NCBI RefSeq assembly: GCF_004564075.1
Contig: NZ_CP038256.1
Span: forward strand, 2,480,001 to 2,544,000
Source: Microbacterium sediminis
GTDB taxonomy: Bacteria; Actinomycetota; Actinomycetes; Actinomycetales; Microbacteriaceae
Reading direction: 5' to 3'
Length of the DNA stretch: 64,000 bases
The notes beneath the pieces are model-generated. The model had not been told where the DNA came from. It did not search any database and was given only the letters and a program-made list of their open reading frames with translations. Shown here piece by piece: positions 17,933-26,322 of this stretch (position 1 is the first letter of the stretch; every line of letters starts with the position of its first letter). A program made the position numbers and the translations under genes.

Positions 17933-18682
17933 TCAGGCGACCTGCTCGCCACCGCCCTCCAGCGCGCGCAGCGGACGCACCGGCTCGGGCGTCGCGCCGT
18001 GGATCTCGCGGTGGATGCGCTCCATGCGCTCGTCGAGCTCCGCCGCGGTGTAGGCCGCGTCGCGCAGGCTGTCGGTGAGCCGGCGCGGCACCTGGCGCTC
18101 GTACTTGTAGTAGATCTTGTGCTCGAGGCTGGCCCAGAAGTCCATTGCGATCGTGCGGAACTGCACCTCGACCGGCACGCGCACGGTGCCCGTCGAGAGG
18201 AACACCGGCACCTCGACGATCGCGTGCAGGCTCTTGTAGCCGTTCGGCTTCGGCTGGGCGATGTAGTCCTTGACCTCGAGCACCGTGACGTCGTCCTGGC
18301 CGGCGAGCAGCTCGAAGAGGCGGTACACGTCGCTCACGAAGCTGCACGTCACGCGCACGCCGGCGATGTCGGTGATCTCCTCGCGGATCGACTCGAAGTC
18401 CGGCTCGATGCCCTTGCGCATCACCTTGGCCAGGATCGAGTCGGGCGTCTTCAGCCGGCACGAGACGTTCTCGATCGGGTTGTACGCGTGCGTGTGCTCG
18501 AAGTCCTCGCGGAGGATCAGCATCTTCGTCTCGATCTCGCGCATGCCGAAGCGGTACTCCGACAGGAACCGGGCGAGATCGTCGCGCAGCTCGCGGGCGT
18601 GCTCGAGCACCTCGTCGTCGATGGTGAGGGCGTCCGCCGCGTCGCCGGTCATCGGCCGGTCGGCCGCTGAGCTGGTGGTCAT
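17933..18682 (-). CDS. Small alarmone synthetase (RelA/SpoT domain)
   Basis: A 249-residue stand-alone (p)ppGpp synthetase of the RelQ/YjbM class. The RelA/SpoT nucleotidyltransferase core is clear: SCRLKTPDSILAKVMRKG, the metal-binding DIAGVRVTCSF, the acceptor-site YIAQPKPNGYKSLHAIVEVPV and the catalytic VEVQFRTIAMDFWASLEHK. No HD hydrolase and no TGS/ACT parts are present, so it only synthesises alarmone from ATP and GDP/GTP. It sits alone, 57 bases after a MetE-like gene on the same strand order, with nothing showing how it is controlled. Confidence 0.92.
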   Translation of the reverse strand: MTTSSAADRPMTGDAADALTIDDEVLEHARELRDDLARFLSEYRFGMREIETKMLILREDFEHTHAYNPIENVSCRLKTPDSILAKVMRKGIEPDFESIREEITDIAGVRVTCSFVSDVYRLFELLAGQDDVTVLEVKDYIAQPKPNGYKSLHAIVEVPVFLSTGTVRVPVEVQFRTIAMDFWASLEHKIYYKYERQVPRRLTDSLRDAAYTAAELDERMERIHREIHGATPEPVRPLRALEGGGEQVA

Positions 18683-18739
18683 GGCCTCACGCTAGGCACG
18701 CGCCATTTGGAACGGCTGTGAGATCGGCGCGAGCGCGCG

Positions 18740-19849
18740 TCACTTCCAGACGTCGGCGGCGATGTCGACCACGTGGCGGACCTTGGCCCACTGCTCGTCC
18801 TCGGTGAGCACGTTGCCCTCCTCGGTCGAGGCGAACCCGCACTGCGGGCTCAGCGCGAGCTGGCCGAGATCGGCGAAGCGCGAGGCCTCGTCGACGCGGC
18901 GCGTGATCTCGTCGGCCGGCTCGAGCTCGCCCGACTTCGAGGTGACGAGCCCCAGGACGACCGTCTGCTCCCCGGGGGCGAGGAAGCGCAGCGGCTCGAA
19001 TCCGCCCGCGCGCTCGCTGTCGTACTCGAGGAAGTAGGCGTCGTACGGCACGCTGAAGAGGTTCTCGGCGATCGGCTCGTAGCCGCCGGAGCTGATCCAG
19101 GTGGAGCGGAAGTTGCCGCGACAGATGTGCGTGCCCACCACGAGGTCGTCGGGCTTGCCCTCGAGCACGCGCGTGAGGATCGAGGCGTAGCGCTCGCCCA
19201 GCCCGTCGGTCTCGATGCCGCGCTCGGTGCGCGCCCGCTCCAGCTCGGTGTCGCTGCACAGGTACGCCCAGGCCGTGTCGTCGAGCTGGAGGTAGCGGGC
19301 GCCCTCGGCGTAGAAGGCGGCGATGGCGTCGCGGTAGGCCTGCACGAGGTCGTCGACGTAGTCGTCGCGCGAGCCGTACTCCGCGGCGACGAGGTTGGCC
19401 GGCTCCACCCGGAAGTCGAGCACGGTCGGCGAGGGCAGCGAGAACTTCGGCTGCACGCCCGCCGCGTCGGCGAGGGGCTTGAGCGCGCGCCAGTGGGCAA
19501 GCATCGGGTGCGCGGAGAACCCGATGCGGCCGTTGACCTGCACGGCCTTCTGCTTGGTGGCCGCGCCCTGGAACGGCAGGCCGTGGTCGGTGTCGATGAC
19601 CGAGACGCCGTCGAGCCCGTCGAAGAAGTCGAAGTGCCACCACGAGCGACGGAACTCGCCATCGGTGGCCACGCGCAGGCCGCTCTCGGCCTGGCGCGAC
19701 ACGAGCGCGGCGATCTCGCGGTCCTCGACGGCGCGCAGCTCATCGGGCCCGATCCGGCCGGCCTCGGCATCGGCGCGGGCGGCCTTGAGGGACTCGGGAC
19801 GCAGGAACGATCCGACGATGTCGGCGCGGTACGGGGGGTTCACGGTCAC
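18740..19849 (-). CDS. Cobalamin-independent methionine synthase-like protein (MetE C-terminal domain family)
   Basis: A 369-residue protein of the MetE C-terminal/archaeal MetE family (URO-D-like barrel). It opens with PPYRADIVGSFLRPESLK, typical for this group, and has the zinc-site pattern: HICRGN (His and Cys, ~235) and the late CGFAST (Cys ~335). The short single-barrel form lacks the N-terminal folate half of full MetE and is often involved in homocysteine or unusual S-methyl transfer. GTG at 19849 was chosen because the family starts here; the in-frame ATG at 19897 adds non-family residues. Substrate not determinable. Confidence 0.8.
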   Translation of the reverse strand: MTVNPPYRADIVGSFLRPESLKAARADAEAGRIGPDELRAVEDREIAALVSRQAESGLRVATDGEFRRSWWHFDFFDGLDGVSVIDTDHGLPFQGAATKQKAVQVNGRIGFSAHPMLAHWRALKPLADAAGVQPKFSLPSPTVLDFRVEPANLVAAEYGSRDDYVDDLVQAYRDAIAAFYAEGARYLQLDDTAWAYLCSDTELERARTERGIETDGLGERYASILTRVLEGKPDDLVVGTHICRGNFRSTWISSGGYEPIAENLFSVPYDAYFLEYDSERAGGFEPLRFLAPGEQTVVLGLVTSKSGELEPADEITRRVDEASRFADLGQLALSPQCGFASTEEGNVLTEDEQWAKVRHVVDIAADVWK

Positions 19850-19968
19850 CCGTTCAGCGTAGGCCCGCGCCGGCGGCCGCCCGCAACCCGGCGTCACGCG
19901 GCGTCACAACCCCTTCCGCCACGCGGCGCGGCCCGGCAGGGATGGGCCCGCACGGCTACGGTGTGGAT

Positions 19969-20313
19969 ATGGGCATTCTCTATTACGGCGGATCAGCCGT
20001 CCCGATCCACATCGAGGACCGCGCGCTCGCACACCTGAAGGTCGTGATCATCGCCAAGCTGCGCCGCAACGAGAGCTTCACGGTGTCGTGGCGGCACCCC
20101 GAGGGCGAGCCGCAGGGCCGCAGCACCATCTGGATCCACCCGTCGCTGCCGCTGCGCTTCGTGTTCGACGAGCCGGGGGCGCCCGAGCTGAACCGGGCCT
20201 GGGTCGAGGAGCTCGCGCACTCGGCGAACGCCCTGGGCGGGATCACGCTCGTCGATGAGCACATCGAGGCGCCCGACGAGTGCGACGACGAGGACCAAGA
20301 CTCGGGCAAGTGA
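19969..20313 (+). CDS. Small MGxLxYG-family protein, copy 1
   Basis: A 114-residue soluble protein starting MGILYYGG. It shares with the protein at 20369-20689 the pattern I/VxIEDRxLAHLxxVxxxKLRRxE, then xWxHPxxPLxFxF, then ELNRAWVEEL. This small family is common in Microbacteriaceae; I know no function and no catalytic motif is visible. The ATG at 19969 is chosen over an upstream one at 19942 because the family begins at MG. An acidic tail (DECDDEDQDSGK) ends the protein. The paralogue lies head-on across a shared terminator. Confidence 0.75.
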   Translation: MGILYYGGSAVPIHIEDRALAHLKVVIIAKLRRNESFTVSWRHPEGEPQGRSTIWIHPSLPLRFVFDEPGAPELNRAWVEELAHSANALGGITLVDEHIEAPDECDDEDQDSGK

Positions 20314-20320
20314 CGCCCGC

Positions 20321-20366
20321 GCATGAGGAAGGGCCGGTCCCCATCGGGGCCGGCCCTTCCTCATGC
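20321..20366. terminator. Perfect bidirectional hairpin between the two MGxLxYG genes
   Basis: GCATGAGGAAGGGCCGG and its exact reverse complement flank a 12-base loop. It stands 8 bases after one gene and 3 bases from the end of the convergent one, so it can stop both transcripts. Confidence 0.85.
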
Positions 20367-20368
20367 GG

Positions 20369-20689
20369 TCACTCCTCGGGAAGCGCCGACGACGGCTCGG
20401 GCGGCTCGGGCGTGATCGTGAGCCCGTTCGGCCCGCTCGCGGCGACCATGAGGTCATCGAGCCAGGCCCGGTTCAGCCGCGGCGCGCGACCGCCGGAGAA
20501 GTGGAACTGCAGCGGCACGGCCGGGTGCAGCCAGAAGCTGCGTCGCCCCTCGCCTTCGCCCATCTTCGTGTCGAACATGAACGGCTCGCCACGGCGGAGC
20601 TTGTTCATCACGACGAGGCGGAGGTGCGCGAGCGTCCGGTCGTCCAGCTCGACGCTTGTGGCCGTCGCACCGTAGAGGAAACGTCCCAT
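20369..20689 (-). CDS. Small MGxLxYG-family protein, copy 2
   Basis: A 106-residue paralogue of the protein at 19969-20313, starting MGRFLYGATATSVELDD. Shared features are LDDRTLAHLRLVVMNKLRRGE, SFWLHPAVPLQFHF and LNRAWLDDLM. It replaces the acidic tail of the other copy by PEPPEPSSALPEE. The two genes face each other and end at the same hairpin, which suggests a local duplication by inversion or two unrelated acquisitions of one family. Role unknown. Confidence 0.75.
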   Translation of the reverse strand: MGRFLYGATATSVELDDRTLAHLRLVVMNKLRRGEPFMFDTKMGEGEGRRSFWLHPAVPLQFHFSGGRAPRLNRAWLDDLMVAASGPNGLTITPEPPEPSSALPEE

Positions 20690-20724
20690 ACGGCGACCCT
20701 AGCCCACATGCCTGGCAGGTGATA

Positions 20725-20770
20725 TACCGCCTTCCCGGTCGGGCTACCCGGGCCCTCCGGGAAGGCGGTA
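20725..20770 (-). terminator. Hairpin terminator behind the SRPBCC gene
   Basis: TACCGCCTTCCC and GGGAAGGCGGTA are perfect 12-base arms around a 22-base GC-rich loop that itself pairs (CCGG). It begins 8 bases after the stop of the gene at 20778. Confidence 0.75.
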
Positions 20771-20777
20771 CGTCCGG

Positions 20778-21281
20778 TCACGCCCCCACGCTGCCGGACT
20801 GCTCACCGGGTCGAGAATCCTCGACGCCCCCGTGGATCTCTCCGCGCCACTCCCCGGTCGCGGAGCCACGGTTCTCGATGAACTCCTTGAAGCGGCGCAG
20901 ATCCGTCCGCGCCTGCGCGTCGTCGATGCCGATCGCCGCGCCCGCCGCCTCGAGCAGCCCCTCCGGCTCCCACTCCATCTCCAGCGCGACGTGCGTGCCC
21001 TCGGCGTTGGGGGTGAAGTCCACGCGGCCGGTGTGGAACTTGCCGTCGGTGCTCTGCCACGCGATCTGGCGATCGGGCACCTGCTCGACGATGTCGGCGT
21101 AGAAGCTGTGCTCCCGCCCCGCGATGCTCACGTTCCAGAGCGTCCGGACGTCGTCGATCTGGTCGACCGACTTGACCGCCCCGAGGAACTCCGGGAACGA
21201 CTCGAACTGGGTCCACTGGTTGTACACCTGGCTGACCGGTGCGTCGACGTCGACCTCGGCGCGGAGCTTGGTCATGGTCAT
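20778..21281 (-). CDS. SRPBCC-family protein (polyketide cyclase/START-like)
   Basis: A 167-residue single-domain START-like protein. It shows the family's opening strand (KLRAEVDVDAPVSQVYNQWTQFESFPEFLGAVKSVDQID), a helix-grip core (WNVSIAGREHSFYADIVEQVPDRQIAW) and the last long helix (ARTDLRRFKEFIENRG). Such proteins bind hydrophobic ligands or act as cyclases; the KSVDQIDD.RTLWNVSIAGR type is common near stress genes in actinobacteria. The Gly/Glu-rich tail is disordered. It is divergent from the small membrane protein pair at 21451. Confidence 0.85.
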   Translation of the reverse strand: MTMTKLRAEVDVDAPVSQVYNQWTQFESFPEFLGAVKSVDQIDDVRTLWNVSIAGREHSFYADIVEQVPDRQIAWQSTDGKFHTGRVDFTPNAEGTHVALEMEWEPEGLLEAAGAAIGIDDAQARTDLRRFKEFIENRGSATGEWRGEIHGGVEDSRPGEQSGSVGA

Positions 21282-21450
21282 GTCGCTGCCTCCCTGCGAT
21301 TGCTGCGGATGTGTCCGTCGTGCGGGCCACGTTAGGCGCGCCCTTCTGCGCAGCGAACGGGCTTGACCTCGGCGGCACCAGCGGTTATGACCAGACGTCT
21401 CGAGAACTCAACCCCTGGCGGAGGGCGCCGCGGCGCGAGAGGGTCTCGTC

Positions 21451-21564
21451 ATGAGCCGACATGATCGACCCACGCCGGCGATGCGATTCGCCTTCAGCAT
21501 CTGGATGACGATCGTCGTGGCGGGACTGGCCGCGATGATCCTGATCCCCGCGCTGGGGAGGTGA
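21451..21564 (+). CDS. 37-residue single-span membrane protein upstream of DUF6766 gene
   Basis: MSRHDRPTPAMRFAFSIWMT opens the peptide and a hydrophobic span (IVVAGLAAMILIPAL) closes it; the stop is two bases before the next ATG. The last codons provide the ribosome site (GGGGAGGTGA) of the following gene, so the two are coupled. GAGAGGGT precedes the ATG by about 10 bases. No family is recognised; a small accessory subunit of the DUF6766 membrane protein is a plausible guess. Confidence 0.6.
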   Translation: MSRHDRPTPAMRFAFSIWMTIVVAGLAAMILIPALGR

Positions 21565-21566
21565 CG

Positions 21567-22244
21567 ATGAGCCGCTTCGTGAAGGACGCAGGGCTGAGTC
21601 TGTTCTTCCTCGCGATCTTCGTCCTCGCGCTGGTCGGGCAGGCGTTCGCCGGGCACGCGCAGAACAACGAGGAGCTGCTGCGCCACGGGCAGCCACCGGA
21701 GTCGATGTGGCAGTTCGTGACCTCCAGCGAGTTCGCCGTGGACGTGGCCGAGAACTGGCAGAGCGAGTTCTTCCAGTTCTTCCTCTTCATCCTCATGACC
21801 GTCTGGCTCGTGCAGCACGGCTCGCCCGAGTCCAAGAAGCCCGGCGACGAGGGGCTCGGCTCAGACGCCGATCAGCTGCTCGGCCCCCACGCCCGGCCGG
21901 ACTCCCCCGCGTGGGCCAAGGTCGAGGGCGCGCGGCGCTGGCTGCTGTCGAACTCGCTGCTGCTCGTGATGGGGGCCGTATTCGTGTTCTCATGGCTGGC
22001 CCAGTCGCTGGCGGGCGCCGCCGTCGCGAACGAGGAGGCGATGCAGCACGGCGAGCCACCGATGACCTGGCTGGCCTACCTCGGCACCGCGGACTTCTGG
22101 AACCGCACGCTGCAGAACTGGCAGTCGGAGTTCCTCGCGGTCGGGTGCATGGTCGCCTTCTCCATCTACCTGCGCCAACGGGGATCGGCCGAGTCGAAGC
22201 CCGTGGGCACCCCGCACCACGTCTCGTCGGAGGAGTCGCAGTAG
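21567..22244 (+). CDS. DUF6766-family membrane protein
   Basis: A 225-residue membrane protein with an internal duplication. Each half has a hydrophobic span (LFFLAIFVLALVGQAFAGHA; LLLVMGAVFVFSWLAQSLAG), then an HGxPPxxWxxxxSxxF motif, then ENWQSEFFQFFLFI / QNWQSEFLAVGCMV and a closing QxGSxESKKPG. This repeated NWQSEF pattern is what I know as DUF6766, common in actinobacteria and proteobacteria, function unknown. I chose ATG 21567 over GTG 21561 because GGGGAGG lies 5 bases upstream. A strong hairpin follows the gene. Confidence 0.8.
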   Translation: MSRFVKDAGLSLFFLAIFVLALVGQAFAGHAQNNEELLRHGQPPESMWQFVTSSEFAVDVAENWQSEFFQFFLFILMTVWLVQHGSPESKKPGDEGLGSDADQLLGPHARPDSPAWAKVEGARRWLLSNSLLLVMGAVFVFSWLAQSLAGAAVANEEAMQHGEPPMTWLAYLGTADFWNRTLQNWQSEFLAVGCMVAFSIYLRQRGSAESKPVGTPHHVSSEESQ

Positions 22245-22256
22245 CGGCACACAGAA

Positions 22257-22290
22257 CGGCCCGGGCCCCCTCGGACCCGGGCCGTTTCCC
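22257..22290 (+). terminator. Intrinsic-type terminator after DUF6766 gene
   Basis: ACGGCCCGGG and CCCGGGCCGT form a perfect 10-bp stem with a 10-base loop, followed by TTCC, 13 bases after the stop codon. It can also serve the convergent DUF892 gene. Confidence 0.85.
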
Positions 22291-22298
22291 GTGCGGTG

Positions 22299-22784
22299 TC
22301 AGCCGGCGACGAGCGCCTTCAGGCGCGTCGACAGCTCCTCGCTCGTGTGGATCTCCTGATCGCGGTTCTCCACGAGCAGCTTCACCGCGTCGGGAACACC
22401 CATCGCCTCCAGCGGCGTGATGAGCCCCTCGTAGGCGGCCATCTCGTAGTGCTCGTTGCCCAGCGCCGCCGAGAGCGTCACCTGATCGCGCAAGGCGGGG
22501 GCGCTGCGGGCAATGAGCGACTCGGCCTGCTTGCCGATCCCCTTCGTGCTCGGCGAGGCGGCGGTCGACTCGGGGATCTCGAGGATCCGGAACACCTCGC
22601 GCAGGTTCTCGATCTGCTGCTTGGTCTCATCCATGTGATGCCGGAAGAGCTTCTTGATGTCGGCGGTGACCGCGGCCTCCGCCAGCTCGCCGAGGGCGGC
22701 GAGCGAGTCGTCCTCCATGGTCCGCGCGGTGCGCAGCTGCATGCGGAGCAGGTCGTCGGGGGTCTCGAGCTGAAGCTGACTCAT
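22299..22784 (-). CDS. DUF892 ferritin-like protein (YciE/YciF type)
   Basis: A 161-residue four-helix protein of the YciF/DUF892 ferritin-like family: LQTPDDLLRMQLRTARTMEDDSL-like opening, then LFRHHMDETKQQIENLREVF and GNEHYEMAAYEGLI, whose Glu and His residues (ExxH, HYExxxY) are the candidate di-metal ligands. YciF proteins are stress-induced, exact activity unknown. Two ATGs lie close together; the first (22790) directly abuts GGAGG, the second (22784) has GGAGG 6 bases upstream, so I start at 22784. Confidence 0.85.
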   Translation of the reverse strand: MSQLQLETPDDLLRMQLRTARTMEDDSLAALGELAEAAVTADIKKLFRHHMDETKQQIENLREVFRILEIPESTAASPSTKGIGKQAESLIARSAPALRDQVTLSAALGNEHYEMAAYEGLITPLEAMGVPDAVKLLVENRDQEIHTSEELSTRLKALVAG

Positions 22785-23018
22785 GTCCATCCTCCTTCGC
22801 GTGCCTCCGGTCCGTCACCGGAGGATCGTCTGCTCCGACGCTAGGAAGACGCGCGCCCGCGCGCACGGGGATTGCCCGGGCGCGGGATCCGCGATATGAC
22901 GGGGCGACCTTCCCCGCCGCGCGCGCTTTGTCAAGCGTCTACCGGCCGCGGCGGGAGGCGCCCTACCGTCGTGCCCACCACGCACTTCTCACCGGCTGGA
23001 CAACCAGGAGGTCGGGAC

Positions 23019-24410
23019 ATGACGACTGCACGCAGGCGGGGACGCGTCCTCGCCACGATCGCCGGCATCGGGCTGCTCACCACCGGGTGCGCCGTCGGCA
23101 CCGGCGGGTCGGCCGACGACGCCGACGCGACCTACGACGCCGACGCGTCGCTCGAGGGCGAGCTCTCGGTGATGGGCTTCTCCGGGGTCGACGAGGTGGC
23201 CACGAGCCGCATGGACCTCGCGGAGCAGGAGCTCGGCGACGGCGTCGACCTCAACCTCATCGAGGGCGAGCTCGATCTGCAGCAGTTCCTGTCCACGGTC
23301 GCGACCGGCGATCCGCCGGACCTCATCTACGCCAACCGCGACCAGATCGGCTCGCTCGCCGCGCGCGATGCGATCCTGCCGCTGCAGCGCTGCATCGACG
23401 GCGAGGGCATCGACACGTCGGCGTTCGTCGAGTCGGCGCTCGCGCAGGTGACCCTCGACGGCGAGGTGTACGGGATCCCCGAGTTCAACGTCGTGCAGCT
23501 GACCATGGCGAACGGTGACCTGCTCGCGGACGCCGGCCTGTCGATCGACGACGTCAACGGATCGGATTGGGACGCGATGTCGGCCGCGAACGAGGCGCTC
23601 GTGAAGCGAGGCTCGACCGGGCTCGAGGTGATCGGGATCGACAGCAAGCTGCCCGAGTTCTTCCCGCTGTGGGCCAAGGCCGCCGGCGTGGATCTCATCT
23701 CGGAGGACGGGCGCGAGGCCAACCTCGACGACCCGGAGGCCGTGCGGGCGCTCGAGTGGGCGGTGTCGATCTACGACGCGCAGGGCGGCTTCGCCGACGT
23801 GAAGGCGTTCCGCGATTCGGCCGACTTCTTCGGCGAGGGCAACCAGTTCGCGACCGGCGTGCTGGGCGCGATGCCGATGGAGCAGTGGTACATCAACGTG
23901 CTCAACGACGTCTCGCCCGACGCGCCGCTCGTGTTCGACACGGTGCGCGACCTGCAGGGCGAGCCGATCGCCTACGCCTCCGGCTCGGCCTGGGCCGTCC
24001 CGGCCGGCGCCGACAACCCCGAGGCCGCGTGCCGGTGGGCGCGCGCGATGACCTCGGTCGACGCGTGGGAGGCGGCCGCCCAGGCGCGGCTGGAGCTGCG
24101 CGAGGAGGAGGGCAAGCCGTTCACCGGCATCCTCACGGGCAGCGCCGAGGCCGACGAGCTCGTCCGCGGCATGGTGACCTCCGGCGGCGAGCCGTGGGAC
24201 GCCGGCGTCGAGGCGATGTACGAGGCCAACGAGCACACCTTCACGCTGCCGGCCAACCCCGCCGACGCCGAGTTCGAGCAGGCCATGCAGGACGCCGTGA
24301 ACGCGGTGCTCACGGGCGAGGCCGAACCGGCCGACGCGCTCGCCGAGGCGCAGCAGGTGGCCCAGGAGGCGCTCGACGAGGCCTGGGCGAGGGTCGAGGG
24401 CGAGGGATGA
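23019..24410 (+). CDS. Sugar ABC transporter substrate-binding lipoprotein
   Basis: A 463-residue extracellular solute-binding protein of family 1. The signal peptide (TTARRRGRVLATIAGIGLL) ends in a lipobox LTTGC, so the mature protein is anchored through the Cys at ~25. The binding core shows EGELSVMGFSG, DLIYANRDQIGSLAARDAILPL, VYGIPEFNVVQLTMAN and YASGSAWAVPAGADNPEAACRWARAMTS, as in carbohydrate-binding members. The ATG at 23019 has CAGGAGG 7 bases upstream. The next permease gene overlaps its stop. No ATP-binding gene is nearby, so a shared MsiK-type ATPase elsewhere is likely. Substrate unknown. Confidence 0.92.
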   Translation: MTTARRRGRVLATIAGIGLLTTGCAVGTGGSADDADATYDADASLEGELSVMGFSGVDEVATSRMDLAEQELGDGVDLNLIEGELDLQQFLSTVATGDPPDLIYANRDQIGSLAARDAILPLQRCIDGEGIDTSAFVESALAQVTLDGEVYGIPEFNVVQLTMANGDLLADAGLSIDDVNGSDWDAMSAANEALVKRGSTGLEVIGIDSKLPEFFPLWAKAAGVDLISEDGREANLDDPEAVRALEWAVSIYDAQGGFADVKAFRDSADFFGEGNQFATGVLGAMPMEQWYINVLNDVSPDAPLVFDTVRDLQGEPIAYASGSAWAVPAGADNPEAACRWARAMTSVDAWEAAAQARLELREEEGKPFTGILTGSAEADELVRGMVTSGGEPWDAGVEAMYEANEHTFTLPANPADAEFEQAMQDAVNAVLTGEAEPADALAEAQQVAQEALDEAWARVEGEG

Positions 24411-25300
24411 GGCGGCGCGAGTCGCTCGCCGCGTTCGGCTTCCTCAGCCCTTGGCTCATCGGCTTCGCGGTCTTCACCGCCTGGCCGATCCTCTACAGCG
24501 CCTACCTGTCGCTGACCGACTACGACGTCATCAACGACGCCCGGTTCGTCGGGTGGAGCAACTACCAGGAGCTGTTCTCGGATCCGAAGGTCTCGCTCGC
24601 CCTGGGCAACACGCTGTTCTTCACGATCGTGCAGGTGCCGCTGTACGTGATCGTGTCGCTGGCGCTCGCCCTGCTGCTCAACCGGGCGGGCCGGGCGTCG
24701 GGTTTCTTCCGCACGGTGTTCTTCCTGCCGAAGATGACCCCGCCGGTCGCGGTGGGCATCCTCTTCCTGCTGCTGTTCAACGGGCAGAACGGCGTGATCA
24801 ACTCGGGCCTGGGCGCCGTCGGCATCGACGGACCGTCGTGGACGACCGATCCGGCGTGGGTGAAGCCGGGCCTGGTGATCATGAGCCTGTGGACGGTGGG
24901 CTCGTCGGTGCTGATCCTGCTCGCGGCGCTGCGCGGCGTGCCGGAGGAGCTGTACGAGTCCGCGACGCTCGACGGGGCCGGCGCGTGGCGGCGGTTCGTC
25001 AGCGTCACCCTGCCCATGATCAGCCCCGCGGTGTTCTTCATCGTCGTGGTCAACACGATCGCGGGCCTGCAGACCTTCGACGAGGCGTACACGGCCTTCT
25101 TCGGCGCCGGGAACTCCACCTACAGCAACGACGCCGCGCTGTTCTACGTGATCTACCTGTTCCAGCAGGCGTTCGAGTTCCTGCACATGGGATACGCCTC
25201 GGCGATGGCCTGGGTGCTGTTCGTCGTCATCATGGTGATCACGGCCATCCAGATGGTGGTCTCGCGGCGCCTCGTGCACTACGAGGGGGCGGCGTCGTGA
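24407..25300 (+). CDS. Sugar ABC transporter permease, MalF type
   Basis: A 297-residue inner-membrane permease with six spans. It starts in the positive-inside pattern RRRESLAAFGFLSPWLIGF and carries the EAA loop YESATLDGAGAWRRFVSVTLPMISP, which docks the ATPase subunit. The size and YDVINDARFVGWSNYQELFSDP opening loop are typical of the UgpA/MalF-like partner in CUT1 importers. ATG overlaps the stop of the binding protein gene (ATGA), and its own stop overlaps the next permease start, so all three are one translationally coupled operon. Confidence 0.93.
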   Translation: MRRRESLAAFGFLSPWLIGFAVFTAWPILYSAYLSLTDYDVINDARFVGWSNYQELFSDPKVSLALGNTLFFTIVQVPLYVIVSLALALLLNRAGRASGFFRTVFFLPKMTPPVAVGILFLLLFNGQNGVINSGLGAVGIDGPSWTTDPAWVKPGLVIMSLWTVGSSVLILLAALRGVPEELYESATLDGAGAWRRFVSVTLPMISPAVFFIVVVNTIAGLQTFDEAYTAFFGAGNSTYSNDAALFYVIYLFQQAFEFLHMGYASAMAWVLFVVIMVITAIQMVVSRRLVHYEGAAS

Positions 25301-26220
25301 GCGCCGTGACCGAGCGGCTCGGCTTCGCCGCACCCGCCGACGCCGCCGTCGGCACCGCGGAGGCCGTGCGCCGGGGGCCGTCGCGCCGGCGCCGGTCGCG
25401 GATCGCCGCGGCGGTGTCGATCGTCCTGCTGATCGCCGTGGGGATCGTCTTCGTCTACCCGTTCGTGTGGCTGGTGAGCGCCTCATTCAAGCCCCGCGGC
25501 GAGGTGTTCGACAACCGGCTCATCCCCGAGACCTTCACCCTCGACAACTACGTCGCCGTCTGGCAGGAGGCGCCGCTCGCGCTCTGGCTGCTGAACACCG
25601 TGATCGTCACGGCGCTCGCCGCGACCGCGGTGACGATCTCGAGCGCCATGGTCGCGTGGGGCTTCAGCCACTTCCGCTTCCGCGGCCGCGGCGCGCTGTT
25701 CGCCCTCGTGCTGGGGTCGATGATGCTGCCCGGCGCCGTCACGATGATCCCGACGTTCCTCATCTGGAACGCCCTCGGCCAGGTCGGCACCCTCACGCCG
25801 ATGTGGGCGCACAACCTCTTCGGCAGCGCGTTCTACATCTTCCTCATGCGGCAGTTCATGATGTCGCTGCCTCGGGAGCTGTTCGACGCCGCGCGCGTGG
25901 ACGGCGCGGGACCGTGGCAGGTGTTCTGGCGGATCGCGCTGCCGCTGAGCCGGCCCGTGATCGCCGTCACCCTCGTGTTCGAGGTGCAGGCGGTGTGGAC
26001 CGACCTGATGCGCGGCCTGATCTATCTGCGCGACAACGCGACCTTCACGGTGCCGCGAGGCCTGAAGTCGCTCGTCGACGCCTTCGGCTTCGGCGGCGAG
26101 TGGCACTGGGAGATCCTCGTCACCGCGAGCGTGGTGACGACCGTGCCGATGATCATCCTGTTCTTCCTCGCGCAGCGCCACATCATCCAGGGCGTCGCGA
26201 CGACGGGCCTCAAGGGCTGA
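25297..26220 (+). CDS. Sugar ABC transporter permease, MalG type
   Basis: A 307-residue second permease. After a cytoplasmic leader (VSAVTERLGFAAPADAAV...RRRRSR) come six spans; the EAA loop reads LFDAARVDGAGPWQVFWRIALPLSRPV. The MalG-like periplasmic part SFKPRGEVFDNRLIPETFTLDNYVAVWQEAPL and the C-terminal AQRHIIQGVATTGLKG are standard for CUT1 sugar permeases. GTG at 25297 overlaps the upstream stop by four bases. A dispersed repeat follows directly behind the gene. Confidence 0.93.
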   Translation: MSAVTERLGFAAPADAAVGTAEAVRRGPSRRRRSRIAAAVSIVLLIAVGIVFVYPFVWLVSASFKPRGEVFDNRLIPETFTLDNYVAVWQEAPLALWLLNTVIVTALAATAVTISSAMVAWGFSHFRFRGRGALFALVLGSMMLPGAVTMIPTFLIWNALGQVGTLTPMWAHNLFGSAFYIFLMRQFMMSLPRELFDAARVDGAGPWQVFWRIALPLSRPVIAVTLVFEVQAVWTDLMRGLIYLRDNATFTVPRGLKSLVDAFGFGGEWHWEILVTASVVTTVPMIILFFLAQRHIIQGVATTGLKG

Positions 26221-26226
26221 GGCCGA

Positions 26227-26305
26227 TCGGTCGTCGACCGGAGCGGCGCAGCCGCGGAGCGGAGACGGGTCGAGCGCAGCGGCGCAGCCGCGGAGCGGAG
26301 GCCTG
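26227..26305. repeat. Dispersed intergenic repeat, second copy
   Basis: Starts GGTCGTCGACCGGAGCGGCG and contains GGAGACGGGTCGAGCG, the same core as at 8142-8203 and 61005-61077 (reverse strand). Internally, GGAGCGGCGCAGCCGCGGAG is almost repeated once (40 bases apart). Confidence 0.65.
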
Positions 26306-26322
26306 CGATCATCCGAGGGCCC

